Part shown: positions 24,354-32,888 of the stretch, piece by piece
Position numbering within the stretch: position 1 is the stretch's first letter
Layout: each line of letters begins with the position of its first letter
Assembly: GCA_029222685.1 (NCBI GenBank)
Contig: JARHVB010000016.1
Coordinates: 1-42,156 of the forward strand
Direction of reading: 5' to 3'
Length of the DNA: 42,156 bases
Origin: Terripilifer ovatus
GTDB lineage: Bacteria; Pseudomonadota; Alphaproteobacteria; Rhizobiales; Beijerinckiaceae
Notes under the pieces: model-generated
Databases searched by the model: none
The model's input: only the letters and a program-made list of their open reading frames with translations
What the model was told of the DNA's origin: nothing
Made by a program: the position numbers and the translations under genes

Positions 24354-24734
24354 ATGGTTGCCTTGAACAATCCCGACACGGCACTGCTGGCTCTGGGCCA
24401 GCAGTTTGCCGAGGCACATCGGGCCTACTCGGATGCGACCCTGGCATTCAGCAGGGTCGAGATGGAGGCTTCCCTGGCTCAGCTTGAACTGCTCGGCTCG
24501 GTGGTCGATGCCTCAATCATCCGGCTGTTGGCTGTCCAATATGCCATCACTCACACCCCCGCGTTCACGGTGGAAGGGCTTCGGGTCAAAGCCATCATCT
24601 TCGCGAGCCGGTGGACTGGTCTCGAACAAATGAAGGAGTGGGATCGACAGCACCATACGGTCAGTTCTCAGGACCCTCAGGAGATGGCAGGTATCTCGAT
24701 GGTCCTGGATCTGCTGGAAGGAGGACTGTCATGA
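24354..24734 (+). CDS. Small hypothetical protein of the DUF3489-DUF2924-recombinase module
   Basis: This 126-residue, largely helical acidic protein has no motif I recognise. The ATG at 24354 lies 4 bp after the preceding stop with GAGG upstream; the longer in-frame start at 24318 would overlap that gene and has no ribosome site. Its stop overlaps the DUF2924 start. The position in a coupled module suggests an accessory role to the recombinase. Confidence 0.72.
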   Translation: MVALNNPDTALLALGQQFAEAHRAYSDATLAFSRVEMEASLAQLELLGSVVDASIIRLLAVQYAITHTPAFTVEGLRVKAIIFASRWTGLEQMKEWDRQHHTVSSQDPQEMAGISMVLDLLEGGLS

Positions 24735-25231
24735 GCAGCCGGCGCAGGTATCAGAGCAAGGCTCCGGTCGCGGACAGCGACCTCGAGCAAGCGTTGAGCG
24801 ATGTCCAAGCGATGAACATCGATGCGGTCCGCGAGCGATGGCGGGAGACGATGCGGTCGGAGCCGCCTCCAGCGTTCTCGCGAGATCTTTTGGTCCGAGC
24901 CCTGTGCCAGCGGCTGCAGGAGGAGCACCTCGGCGGCCTTAGCCCCCGCCTCCGCAAGCTGCTGGCTTCGTTCCAGTCCGGCGACGTTGAGCCGCTACGG
25001 CACTTGAAGGTCGGGTCGATCATCGTCCGTGAGCATCAGGATCAGATGCACGAGGTGATGATTGTGCCGGACGGGTACTGCTGGCAAGGCAAGACATATC
25101 CCAGCCTATCTACCATAGCCAAGAAGATCACCGGGACCTCATGGAGCGGTCCACGGTTCTTCGGCATCGGCCGCAAGAGCGAGCGGCAGACGACAGGTGA
25201 ACGCACGGGCGCCGGAGCGCCCAACCCATGA
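24731..25231 (+). CDS. DUF2924-domain protein
   Basis: The 166-residue protein fits DUF2924: 'WRETMRSEPPPAFSRDLLVRALCQRLQEEHLGGLS' region (about 36-72), then 'LKVGSIIVREHQDQMHEVMIVPDGYCWQGKTYPSLSTIA' style strands and 'ITGTSWSGPRFFGI' near the end. This C-terminal part resembles RAMA/SAWADEE-like chromatin-reader folds ('G.....Y.SLS.IAk.ITG..wnGp.fFG'). GGAAGGAGG precedes the start. The TGA overlaps the recombinase ATG. These proteins nearly always accompany large serine recombinases and may recognise the target DNA. Confidence 0.87.
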   Translation: MSSRRRYQSKAPVADSDLEQALSDVQAMNIDAVRERWRETMRSEPPPAFSRDLLVRALCQRLQEEHLGGLSPRLRKLLASFQSGDVEPLRHLKVGSIIVREHQDQMHEVMIVPDGYCWQGKTYPSLSTIAKKITGTSWSGPRFFGIGRKSERQTTGERTGAGAPNP

Positions 25232-26841
25232 AAGCCCTTCCCTCTCCTAAAGCCCAGCGGTGCGCGATCTACACGCGCAAGTCGACCGACCACAACCTGG
25301 ATCTAGCCTTTAACTCTCTCGATGCCCAGCGGGAGGCTTGCGAGGCCTATATAAAGAGTCAGGCCCACGAGGGCTGGTCCCTCGTCCGCGACCGATTCGA
25401 TGACGGTGCCTTTTCTGGCGCCTCTCTCGATCGCCCCGCTCTCCAGGCGCTCCTCGACATCGTCCGGCTGAAGAAGGTCGACATTATTGTGGTCTATAAG
25501 GTCGACCGGCTCACCCGCTCCCTGGCTGACTTTGCCAAGCTAGTCGAACTGTTCGACGAGCGCGGCGTATCCTTCGTCTCGGTCACCCAGTCGTTCAATA
25601 CGACGTCCAGCATGGGCAGACTGACACTCAACGTGCTGCTCTCGTTTGCCCAGTTCGAGCGGGAGGTCATCGGCGAACGGGTTCGAGACAAGATCTCAGC
25701 CTCCAAGCGACGTGGCATCTGGGTCGGTGGCCCGGTCCCGTTGGGCTACAGATCGGTCAATAAGAAGCTAGAGATCGTCCCCGAGGAAGTCGACCTCGTC
25801 CGTAGGATCTTTCAGGACTACCTTCGTCTCGGCTCGATCACCGCACTGATCGCGTTGCTGACCCAGGAGGGCCTCAGGCCGAAGCCAAGGATCTTGGCCA
25901 ACGGGAGCACCGTAGCTCCGACGCACTACAGAGTCGGTCCTCTGGCCCACCTATTGAAGAATCGGTTCTACATCGGCGACGTCGTCTACCAGGGTGAGAT
26001 CAATAAGGGCGAACATCAGCCAATCCTCGACCGAGAGCTATTTGACGCGGTTCAGGCGCGGATTGCTTCACAGGCTGTTGCTAGGACCACTAGACGAGCT
26101 ACGTCCACCTGGCTGCTCACCGGCATCATCTTCGATGACCGAGGGCACCGGATGAGCCCCAGTCATTCAAACAAGAACGGTGTTCGATACCGCTTTTACG
26201 TCTCCCAGGCGCTTACCCAGGGTCGCAAGGCGGAGGCCGGCTCCTTGCCGAGAGTATCGGCGTCGGCCGCCGAGCGGACAATCGTTGAAGCGCTTCGCGA
26301 GCGGGAGATGTCGCTGGATGGGACACCAACAGCCACAGGGGATCCTCCGACTGCCAGCGACTACGATCTCATCCGCTCAAAAGTTCGGCGTGTTGTAGTC
26401 GGAAGGCAGGCGATCATGCTTACCCCGCTCGATCCCACCCGCCCTACGGAACAACTGGAAGAGTCCCCGGACCCCGACCGAGCATCTGTCCTGACAATAC
26501 CGTTTCGATCGAAGCCAGTCCCAAAGAAGGGCATCGCGCGCGAAGCGACTGCGCCACACACCATCGATGCCAACTCCCGCAAAGCACTACTTCGCACGAT
26601 CGCACGATCGCGACGGTGGATCGACGATCTCATCTCGGGATCTACCAGTTCCTTTGCCGACATTGCCACGCGCGAAGGACTGGTCGAACGCCATGTTCGC
26701 TTCCTGGCACCGTTAGCCTTCCTGGCGCCCAAGATCATCGCCGCCATCGCCGACGGATCGCTCGGAAATGGCGTCACCGCATCCTCGCTCGCCCGCTCCC
26801 TGTCAATGAGCTGGGGCGAGCAGGCCGCCATCCTGGATTGA
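25228..26841 (+). CDS. Large serine recombinase of the DUF2924 module
   Basis: The 537-residue protein has a resolvase catalytic domain with Ser19 in 'AIYTRKSTDHN', 'DDGAFSGASLDRPALQALL' and 'IIVVYKVDRLTRSLADF', then a recombinase domain ('GYRSVNKKLEIVPEEVDLVRRIF', 'LLKNRFYIGDVVYQGE', about 165-290). The C-terminal region is long and basic. 'WLLTGIIFDDRGHRMSPSHS' corresponds to the zinc-ribbon position but lacks cysteines. The gene is coupled to DUF2924 by an ATGA overlap. It probably moves the island or part of it by site-specific recombination. It is unrelated in detail to the other serine recombinase at 12078. Confidence 0.93.
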   Translation: MKALPSPKAQRCAIYTRKSTDHNLDLAFNSLDAQREACEAYIKSQAHEGWSLVRDRFDDGAFSGASLDRPALQALLDIVRLKKVDIIVVYKVDRLTRSLADFAKLVELFDERGVSFVSVTQSFNTTSSMGRLTLNVLLSFAQFEREVIGERVRDKISASKRRGIWVGGPVPLGYRSVNKKLEIVPEEVDLVRRIFQDYLRLGSITALIALLTQEGLRPKPRILANGSTVAPTHYRVGPLAHLLKNRFYIGDVVYQGEINKGEHQPILDRELFDAVQARIASQAVARTTRRATSTWLLTGIIFDDRGHRMSPSHSNKNGVRYRFYVSQALTQGRKAEAGSLPRVSASAAERTIVEALREREMSLDGTPTATGDPPTASDYDLIRSKVRRVVVGRQAIMLTPLDPTRPTEQLEESPDPDRASVLTIPFRSKPVPKKGIAREATAPHTIDANSRKALLRTIARSRRWIDDLISGSTSSFADIATREGLVERHVRFLAPLAFLAPKIIAAIADGSLGNGVTASSLARSLSMSWGEQAAILD

Positions 26842-26894
26842 ATTCTACAACCGGCATCGATCAGGAAATTCAGATATTCGGAGTATTCTCTACA

Positions 26895-27635
26895 ATGCAA
26901 CACATGTATGGTGCCCTTGATGGGGCTGACAATTTAGCAGCGGCCTGCTCCGAAACGGCTCGAGGACCTACCGCGGCAGCCTCCATCACCGACGACACCC
27001 GTTACCTGGAGGCTGAGCAGATGCTCGAGGTTGTGTACGTGCTGACCAACGTGGCGATGCCGGGGTTGATCAAGATCGGCCGGACGGCGGCCGACGACGT
27101 AGCCACACGGCTAGGGCAGCTTTATTCTACCGGCGTACCCTTCCCATTCGATCTGCAGTTTGCCTGCAGCGTGCCGAACTCGTCAGAGGTCGAGAAGGCT
27201 CTGCATATCGCCTTCTCGCCCTATCGCATCAACGCGCGACGGGAGTTTTTCAAGATCGAAGCCGAGCAGGCCATCGCAATCTTGAAGCTACTGCATGTCG
27301 TCGATGAGACGCCGCGTATAGAAGCGCAGGCGACCATGGTCCCCAAAGAGGACGTCGAAGCAGCACAGGCCTTCACCTCGAAGCGGCCAAAGATGAACTT
27401 CGTCGAGATGGGCATCCCGATCGGATCCACCCTCCAACTGATCGGACATTCTGCGACGGCCATAGTAACCAGCGATCGCAAAGTGCGGGTGGGAGACGAG
27501 GAAATGTCGCTTACAGCAGCGACACGCATGCTGATGGGGCTGAATCATAACATCCAGCCCAGCCCGCTTTGGTCCTTCGAAGGCCGCTCTCTGAAAGACA
27601 TCTATGAAGAGACATACGGCGCACCGGAGACTTAA
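26895..27635 (+). CDS. GIY-YIG (T5orf172/MUG113-like) nuclease-domain protein
   Basis: The 246-residue protein has a GIY-YIG variant at about 46-145: 'VVYVLTNVAMPGLIKIGRT', 'RLGQLYSTGVPFPFDLQFA' and 'RINARREFFKI', where Arg62 and the late Glu117 are catalytic candidates. The C-terminal third ('MGIPIGSTLQLIGHSATAIVTSDRKV...MSLTAATRMLMG') looks like a RAMA/DUF4357-type DNA- or target-reading domain often fused to this nuclease. ATG 26895 is the best start near the domain, with GGAG about 10 bases upstream; an in-frame extension overlaps the recombinase gene and is unlikely. Such proteins occur in phages and islands as DNA endonucleases. Confidence 0.82.
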   Translation: MQHMYGALDGADNLAAACSETARGPTAAASITDDTRYLEAEQMLEVVYVLTNVAMPGLIKIGRTAADDVATRLGQLYSTGVPFPFDLQFACSVPNSSEVEKALHIAFSPYRINARREFFKIEAEQAIAILKLLHVVDETPRIEAQATMVPKEDVEAAQAFTSKRPKMNFVEMGIPIGSTLQLIGHSATAIVTSDRKVRVGDEEMSLTAATRMLMGLNHNIQPSPLWSFEGRSLKDIYEETYGAPET

Positions 27636-27783
27636 AGCCTGGGTGGCCAGGCGCCGCCTACCGCAGCAACTGATCTCTCGGTAACGTTTGACGCCACGAC
27701 AGTATTGTAATTATCATTATTTTTCCCAGCGAAATAGCGCTGGAACCTGAGATAGATAATCATTTCTAAGGGCGGGCTCTGAC

Positions 27784-29580
27784 GTGGAAGAGCGAATATC
27801 GCGAACAATACGCGGCATCGAGAATATTGATGACTTGGCCACTTTCGAAAGAAACGTGAAGCAGCGCAATGCTATGAATGACGAGATCAGCCGGGCAATT
27901 AGGTCGCGTTCTGCGGAGCTCGGACGTGCGCTGATCACACAGCGCGCTAAACTGGATCTATCTCGACTATCGCCTGCCGAGGAAAAGATTGTTACGGCCG
28001 TTAGCGAGTATGTCGGCGTAATGAAACGCGAAGGCAAGGATGCAACTCGCACCTTCCTGCAGTTACGAAATCGTGGCCTACTCGATGCAGCAGAAACAGC
28101 TGTTGCGAAGGCAAAGCCAACACAGGGCTATCAGAATCTTGCAGACGCAGAGCTTTCTGACCTGTCTTACGAACAGATTATCGTTGACCATCCAGATGAG
28201 TTCTCGCCCAGAGCCCATTGGTACGCTCGACGAACACTTGGCTTAGACAACGATAGCCCTCGTCCTCCTGCACACTCTGAAACACCTGTCCAACGACGAA
28301 CTGCAAACTTGCTTTCATGGCTGCAGGAGCGCGCTGAAGACAATGGCGGCCAGCTACCACGTCATACGAACGCTCAGGCAGCTTCTGCGCTAGGAATAGA
28401 TATGGGCCAGGCCGGCAGAGTGTTCGGCAATATCCAGTCGCGCCTCGACTTTGCATGTTATCTTGCCGCGCTACCGCCTTTGGGCCTCACCGCAGCGGAA
28501 CCCTTTGATGATGCTTGGCAACAAGTAGGGCGGACTTGGGCTTTCCCTGTAAAAGCGATGCAAGCCGCAGCCCAGACTAGGATCTGGACGGAGCACGATT
28601 TTGATCTGATTAAAAAGAATGCCGATGGTTTGCCAGGCCAAGCGCATCTTTCATGGCAGCATGAGCTGCAGGCATATGAGCCGAAAGTTCGCTCTTGGGC
28701 GTTCAGCTTAAAGCCGGGCTCAGGTGGGTTAGACAATCCCGTCCCTTTGGAAAATCCGCAGGGTCGAAACCCAAACTGGACTCGCGAAGAACTGATCATC
28801 GTCCTTGATCTTTATCTTCGCTTTAGAAGATCGCCGCCAAGCAAAGCAAGTCTGGAGGTGCGCGAGATTTCAGAATTCTTACGCCAGATGGCGGCGCGCG
28901 CCGGACTGAACATCTCTGTGACATTTCGCAACGCCAACGGCGTTTACATGAAGATGATGAACTACCGAAGTATTGATCCGGAATACACCGTCGATGGTCG
29001 GGTTGGGTTATCGTCAAACAGTGATTTAGAGCACTCGGTTTGGGCAGAATATGCTGAAGATGATCAAAGGCGAGCGGAGGCGATACGCGCGATCCGGGTT
29101 GGCGCGTGGGAGCCAGCTTCTATACCCTCCGACTTAGAGGCATCCCCGACTAACGGCCTAGCGGAACTCGAGCGAAAATACCTGACTGCCAGTCCCGAGA
29201 CGAAAAGTCGCTTAAGTAAGTATATCGAGCGGGGGCCTGTCGGCGCGGCCGTCAAAAAAGCTAATGGCTTCAAATGCCAGGTCTGCGAAGGCCTTGGCCT
29301 CAATGCCATCGGCTTTCTCAAAAGCAATGGAGAGCCTTACGTAGAAGCTCATCACGTGATGCCAGTCTCAAAAAAACAGGTCGGCTCACTCAGTGCATCC
29401 AACATCATGACCGTATGCGCAAACCACCATCGTCAGCTACATTACGGTGACGTTGAAGTAACCATCAACGACCCAACTTTTGACTTCGTTATGTCTGGAG
29501 TTTCCTTGAGCATTAAAAGAGCCGTGGTCACGGATGCAGTAATCTCCACCATAGAAGTGCCTGAGCAGCTCGGGACTTAA
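27784..29580 (+). CDS. HNH endonuclease with DNA-recognition N-terminal region
   Basis: The 598-residue protein ends with an HNH nuclease domain (about 495-560): CxxC at 498/501 ('CQVCEGLG'), 'PYVEAHHVMPVSKK' and 'NIMTVCANHHRQLHYG'. Before it, 'NPNWTREELIIVLDLYLRF' to 'NANGVYMKMMNYRSIDPEY' (about 335-400) is the module commonly preceding HNH domains in restriction-type enzymes. The N-terminal 130 residues are helical. GTG 27784 is the assigned start, with AGGGCGG upstream. The likely role is restriction of foreign, perhaps modified, DNA. It is the last island gene before tRNA-Gln; the 180 bp that follow hold no gene. Confidence 0.84.
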   Translation: MEERISRTIRGIENIDDLATFERNVKQRNAMNDEISRAIRSRSAELGRALITQRAKLDLSRLSPAEEKIVTAVSEYVGVMKREGKDATRTFLQLRNRGLLDAAETAVAKAKPTQGYQNLADAELSDLSYEQIIVDHPDEFSPRAHWYARRTLGLDNDSPRPPAHSETPVQRRTANLLSWLQERAEDNGGQLPRHTNAQAASALGIDMGQAGRVFGNIQSRLDFACYLAALPPLGLTAAEPFDDAWQQVGRTWAFPVKAMQAAAQTRIWTEHDFDLIKKNADGLPGQAHLSWQHELQAYEPKVRSWAFSLKPGSGGLDNPVPLENPQGRNPNWTREELIIVLDLYLRFRRSPPSKASLEVREISEFLRQMAARAGLNISVTFRNANGVYMKMMNYRSIDPEYTVDGRVGLSSNSDLEHSVWAEYAEDDQRRAEAIRAIRVGAWEPASIPSDLEASPTNGLAELERKYLTASPETKSRLSKYIERGPVGAAVKKANGFKCQVCEGLGLNAIGFLKSNGEPYVEAHHVMPVSKKQVGSLSASNIMTVCANHHRQLHYGDVEVTINDPTFDFVMSGVSLSIKRAVVTDAVISTIEVPEQLGT

Positions 29581-29761
29581 CTTGACGCCGGCCAATTCCG
29601 GAGATTGAAATTATGCCACCACAGACGGGGGCCTGATTTCTCGCCCGCAATCGCGCAATCGCGTGTCTCTGCATCTCCGAAGGCTATTTCTCGACCACAT
29701 GTCTTTGAAAAACCCCGTACTTTAGCGAGACTAAGGCCGACCTCGTAAAGACGGATATGCA

Positions 29762-29836
29762 TGGCTGGGGCGGGAGGAATCGAACCTCCGTATGGCGGAA
29801 TCAAAATCCGCTGCCTTACCGCTTGGCGACGCCCCA
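29762..29836 (-). tRNA. trnQ: tRNA-Gln (anticodon TTG)
   Basis: The minus strand gives a 75-nt cloverleaf including encoded CCA. The acceptor arms TGGGGCG/CGCCCCA pair, the D-arm is GCCAAGCGGTAAGGC, the anticodon loop TTTTGAT reads TTG, and the T-arm is GGAGGTTCGATTCCTCC. Its 3' end faces the island, the geometry seen when elements integrate at tRNA 3' ends. Confidence 0.96.
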
Positions 29837-30064
29837 ATGACGCCGGGCGGCCATAGCGCATTTTCGGGCAAAGTGAAATCTGGTTTTTGAAATGTGCCCG
29901 GCAATCGGAATTTAAGCCGCTATCGGCCTGTTTTTTTTACGGGTTTACGCCCGTCCGCGGCGCCCTCATCATTTACCTGCGATTCTGCCGCGAAGCGCTT
30001 GTCGCGGCAGATTTGCGCCGCTATAAGTCCGCTGCTTCGCGCTTCGGCACGAAGAAATCCAGTT

Positions 30065-30141
30065 CGGAGTGTAGCGCAGCCTGGTAGCGCACCTGCTTCG
30101 GGAGCAGGGGGTCGGAGGTTCGAATCCTCTCACTCCGACCA
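30065..30141 (+). tRNA. trnP: tRNA-Pro (anticodon CGG)
   Basis: A 77-nt cloverleaf with encoded CCA: acceptor CGGAGTG/CACTCCG, anticodon stem CCTGC/GCAGG with loop TTCGGGA (anticodon CGG), and T-arm GGAGGTTCGAATCCTCT. It is divergent from tRNA-Gln; the 228-bp gap between them holds no gene. Confidence 0.96.
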
Positions 30142-30222
30142 TTTTCCATTATTCTCATTTCCAGACGCAACGCCGCCGCGCAATCGCGCCCGATTGCTGA
30201 AGGATTTTAGGCACTTGCCAGG

Positions 30223-30360
30223 GTGAAGGCCACGGCCGACGCGCAGCAGATCGCCCTGCCGTTCGTGGCCCTGTGCAACAGCAAGGACAAGCTGCTGGTC
30301 GACCTGGGCAAGGTCGACTTCAGCGACGACATCACCAGCCTCGCCCTGATCGCGCGGTAG
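30223..30360 (+). CDS. Short ORF, possible gene remnant
   Basis: A 45-residue frame from GTG 30223 ('VKATADAQQIALPFVALCNS' onward, ending 'ITSLALIAR') reads like the C-terminus of a larger soluble protein with backbone codon use. It has no good ribosome site and no recognisable family. It is probably a fragment left beside the tRNA genes or a chance ORF. Confidence 0.25.
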   Translation: MKATADAQQIALPFVALCNSKDKLLVDLGKVDFSDDITSLALIAR

Positions 30361-30379
30361 GACAGTCGGCAGTCGGGAT

Positions 30380-30420
30380 TAGGCAGTGGGAAAAGAGAAT
30401 TCGAGGAGGCCTACTGCCTA
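30380..30420. repeat. Inverted repeat TAGGCAGT / ACTGCCTA
   Basis: TAGGCAGT (30380-30387) and ACTGCCTA (30413-30420) are perfect inverted arms about 25 bp apart, ending at the stop of the transporter gene. Extra 'GGCAGT' copies lie just to the left (about 30368). It may be a terminator or a small dispersed repeat. Confidence 0.35.
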
Positions 30421-30421
30421 C

Positions 30422-31180
30422 TCACACCTGCTGAAAGGCATCCCATAGCAGCTTCAGCGCCAGGACTGTCAGGCCAACCTGCAGGATCAGCCGGAACCGC
30501 TGCTCGCTAACTTTCTCCAACGCCACCTCGCCGACCCAGTTGCCCGCGGCGCCGGTGATGATCATCGCCGCCATCAGAGGAATGTAGGCGCTGATGGCGA
30601 AGCCGAGAAACGCGAACGCCACCATTTTGAGAATATGGACGAAGGTCATCAGCGCGCCGAGCGTCGCGGCATGGTTGCGCCGGTCGGGCGCGGCGCTGGC
30701 GACAAACGGCGCCACCAGCGTGCCGGTGGCGCTGACGAACACACCAATGAAGGTCGCGGCGAACCCGACCAGAGCGAAGCGGCTGCTCTGCCCGCCCATG
30801 CGGCCAAGCTTGGGCAGCCAGGTCACGATCAGGATGAAGACACCCAGAATGCCCATCGTCGCCGAGGTCGGCATCGAGACGAAAGCCTTGGCGCCGATGG
30901 CGGCTCCCAGGGCGGCGCCGATGATGAACGGCGCCAGGGTTGCGCGCATCACCCAGCGCCACATGATCATGGTGCGGGTCACGCCCGAGCCCAGCTGCAC
31001 GACCGTATGCACGGGGATCAGCGCTGCGGGCGGCATCACCATGGCCATGGTGGCGAGCAGGATCAGGCCGCCCGCCGTGCCGGTGAAGACGCCGATGAAA
31101 GCCGTTGCGAAGGAGGCGAAGGTGAGGCCGAGGAACAGCAGGAGATTGGTGTCGGGCACGCCGAGAAATTCAGTCATCAT
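30422..31180 (-). CDS. TauE/SafE-family sulfite/organosulfur exporter-like membrane protein
   Basis: The 252-residue protein is almost entirely hydrophobic with about eight membrane helices in two repeats. The conserved 'FIGVFTGTAGGLILLATMAMVMPP' (about 29-52) and 'FIGVFVSATGTLVAPFVASAAPDRR' (second repeat) are TauE/SafE signatures. Family members are thought to export sulfite, sulfoacetate or related anions at the inner membrane. The substrate here is unknown. It stands alone on the minus strand with tRNA genes downstream. Confidence 0.9.
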   Translation of the reverse strand: MMTEFLGVPDTNLLLFLGLTFASFATAFIGVFTGTAGGLILLATMAMVMPPAALIPVHTVVQLGSGVTRTMIMWRWVMRATLAPFIIGAALGAAIGAKAFVSMPTSATMGILGVFILIVTWLPKLGRMGGQSSRFALVGFAATFIGVFVSATGTLVAPFVASAAPDRRNHAATLGALMTFVHILKMVAFAFLGFAISAYIPLMAAMIITGAAGNWVGEVALEKVSEQRFRLILQVGLTVLALKLLWDAFQQV

Positions 31181-31405
31181 GTGAAAGTAAAACCATGAAA
31201 ACGGGCGCGCCCGCGAGGAGAGGATCGGCCCCTCCCGAGGCCGGTTTGTTATTCTGCCTCAACCTGTAGCATGGGTACAATTGCCGAAGAAAGCGGCATC
31301 GGCGCATGAGCGCCGACACCGCTCTGCATTTGACGCAGGGTAAAGTGATCAAGCCGCAAAGGGATAGGGTGTGTTGAGATCCACGTCAGACCGAGCCGAA
31401 AATGG

Positions 31406-31421
31406 CGGTTCTCGAGAACCG
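31406..31421. repeat. 16-bp perfect palindrome CGGTTCTCGAGAACCG
   Basis: It lies in the 341-bp noncoding gap between the hydrolase stop (31522) and the TauE start (31180), both on the minus strand. It may be an operator of TauE or the stem of a terminator; on the plus strand a run of six T follows a few bases later. Confidence 0.45.
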
Positions 31422-31444
31422 GACAGTTCTTTTTTAAACCTTGG

Positions 31445-31459
31445 CGTACTTTAAGTACG
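31445..31459. repeat. 15-bp palindrome CGTACTT-T-AAGTACG
   Basis: Perfect arms around one central T, 24 bp from the preceding palindrome. Two unrelated dyads so close together in a noncoding gap suggest regulator binding. The rest of the gap contains no gene I can support. Confidence 0.4.
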
Positions 31460-31521
31460 TGAGCACCGGAAGCGGAGAGAACCGGCATTTGCAGGCCGGT
31501 ATCACATGACTATCACACACC

Positions 31522-32454
31522 CTAGGCTTTAGCGTATTTGCCGGACAGCTGCGGCGCAATCGGATCCAGCCCCTGCTGCTCGCGCTCCAGTCGGGTTTCG
31601 CGCACCCAGGTGCGCTTCAGCGGGTCGCTGACGCCGATCTTCAGCCGGCCAAGCCCCTCGACCTCGAGTTCGACCACGTCGCCGTTCTGGAAGCTGTGCA
31701 GGCCGCGATGATTGGTGCCCAGCGCGATGATGTCGCCCGGTTCGAGCGCGTGAATGGAGCTGACGAATTCGATGCAGCGCGGAATCTTATGCGCCATGTC
31801 GCTGGTGTTGTAATTCTGCTTGAGCACGCCGTTGTTCCATAGCCGCACCTGGAGGTTCTGCGGGTTCGGCACTTCGTCGGCGGTGACGATCCACGGCCCG
31901 ATGGGCGCAAACGTATCGCGCGATTTCATCTGATAGAAGGATTGCGCCGCCGGCTGCACGCCGCGCGCCGAGCCGTCGATGAAATTGAGATAGCCGAAAA
32001 TATAGGACATGGCTTCCGCCGCAGGCACGTGGCTGGCACGCTTGCCGATGACCAGTGCGATCTCGGCCTCGCCCTCGAACACCGTGGCTGGAATATCCGG
32101 CAGGATCATCGTGCCGTTGGGCCCGATCACCGCCATCGGCGATTTGTGGAAGGCGTTGATCGCCGCCGGCTCCTTGCGCGTGCCGTCTTCCATATAGTTC
32201 ACCGCCATGCAATCGATGTTCACCGGCTTGGGCAGCGGCGGACGCAGGGTGACGGACGACAGCGGCACGCCGGCGTCCTGCGCCACTGCCTGCTCGAAGG
32301 CCTTGCGGAATTCACTGAAGCGGCCGATCACCATATTGATGAGATCGTGCGGACCCGAATGAATCAATCCCGCCACATGGCTGGACACATCGACGACCGT
32401 GTCGGCGTTTTTCAGCACGCCCAGGCGCCAGTCGTTGAAGAACAATATTTTCAT
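31522..32454 (-). CDS. Fumarylacetoacetate hydrolase (FAH)-family protein
   Basis: The 310-residue protein has the FAH fold from about residue 75: 'VNIDCMAVNYMED', then 'FEGEAEIALVIGKRASHV' with the ExE metal ligands, 'GYLNFIDGSARGVQP', 'KSRDTFAPIGPWIVTADEV' and 'LEPGDIIALGTNHRGLHSFQNGDVVELEVEGLG'. The family hydrolyses or decarboxylates beta-keto or acylpyruvate compounds in aromatic catabolism with Mg2+. ATG 32454 is chosen since AGGAG lies 8 bases upstream; the frame is open further upstream but without a ribosome site. No neighbouring catabolic genes identify the substrate. Confidence 0.92.
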   Translation of the reverse strand: MKILFFNDWRLGVLKNADTVVDVSSHVAGLIHSGPHDLINMVIGRFSEFRKAFEQAVAQDAGVPLSSVTLRPPLPKPVNIDCMAVNYMEDGTRKEPAAINAFHKSPMAVIGPNGTMILPDIPATVFEGEAEIALVIGKRASHVPAAEAMSYIFGYLNFIDGSARGVQPAAQSFYQMKSRDTFAPIGPWIVTADEVPNPQNLQVRLWNNGVLKQNYNTSDMAHKIPRCIEFVSSIHALEPGDIIALGTNHRGLHSFQNGDVVELEVEGLGRLKIGVSDPLKRTWVRETRLEREQQGLDPIAPQLSGKYAKA

Positions 32455-32653
32455 TGGCCGTCTCCTTGAGGGAATCGATTTGTCGAGGGTGGCAATTGCT
32501 TTTCGAGCAGGCACTGCGCACGCGCTGGCCGCGGCACGCCCTTGCTGTCCTCCCAATCGGTCTTTAGCGCGCATTCGCGCAATTAGGCAATCATCGGATA
32601 GGCAAGACGCACGACGCGACGTGCCGCGGCTTATCCAAACATGTGTTTGCCCG

Positions 32654-32698
32654 GCCGGCGCGCAGCCGGCAGAAAAATCGAGCCGTCGCTCCGGCTCG
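32654..32698. promoter_or_regulatory. Two adjacent hairpins in the divergent 434-bp gap
   Basis: GCCGGC-GCGCA-GCCGGC (32654-32670) and CGAGCCG-TCGCTC-CGGCTCG (32679-32698) are perfect stems separated by an A-rich AGAAAAAT. The gap 32455-32888 lies between the hydrolase and a divergent secreted-protein gene and contains no convincing ORF. The hairpins may be operators or an attenuator-like leader. Confidence 0.35.
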
Positions 32699-32888
32699 CT
32701 GGTTATGTCGTCGTCCGCAATTGTCAGGCTATCGCGCCAGGCCCGAACCCGGGCAACACCCGGCCCCGCGACATCGATGAACCTTGTCAAACCTCTGACG
32801 CCAAGCCAGATTCGGCCTTGGCCAGGCATACGATTGTATCGGCTGGATCTGAACCACGGTTCGGATGGATCGTCATGAAGGGGGCAGG

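Noticed and set aside
29931..29954. Hairpin ACGGG-TTTACG-CCCGT beside eight T
   Set aside because: The T run precedes the stem on the plus strand and becomes an A run after it on the minus strand, so it is not an intrinsic terminator for either direction.
30507..31198. Antisense and out-of-frame ORFs over the TauE gene
   Set aside because: Composition is the reverse reading of a hydrophobic coding frame (Arg/His/Asp-rich); no independent evidence of coding.
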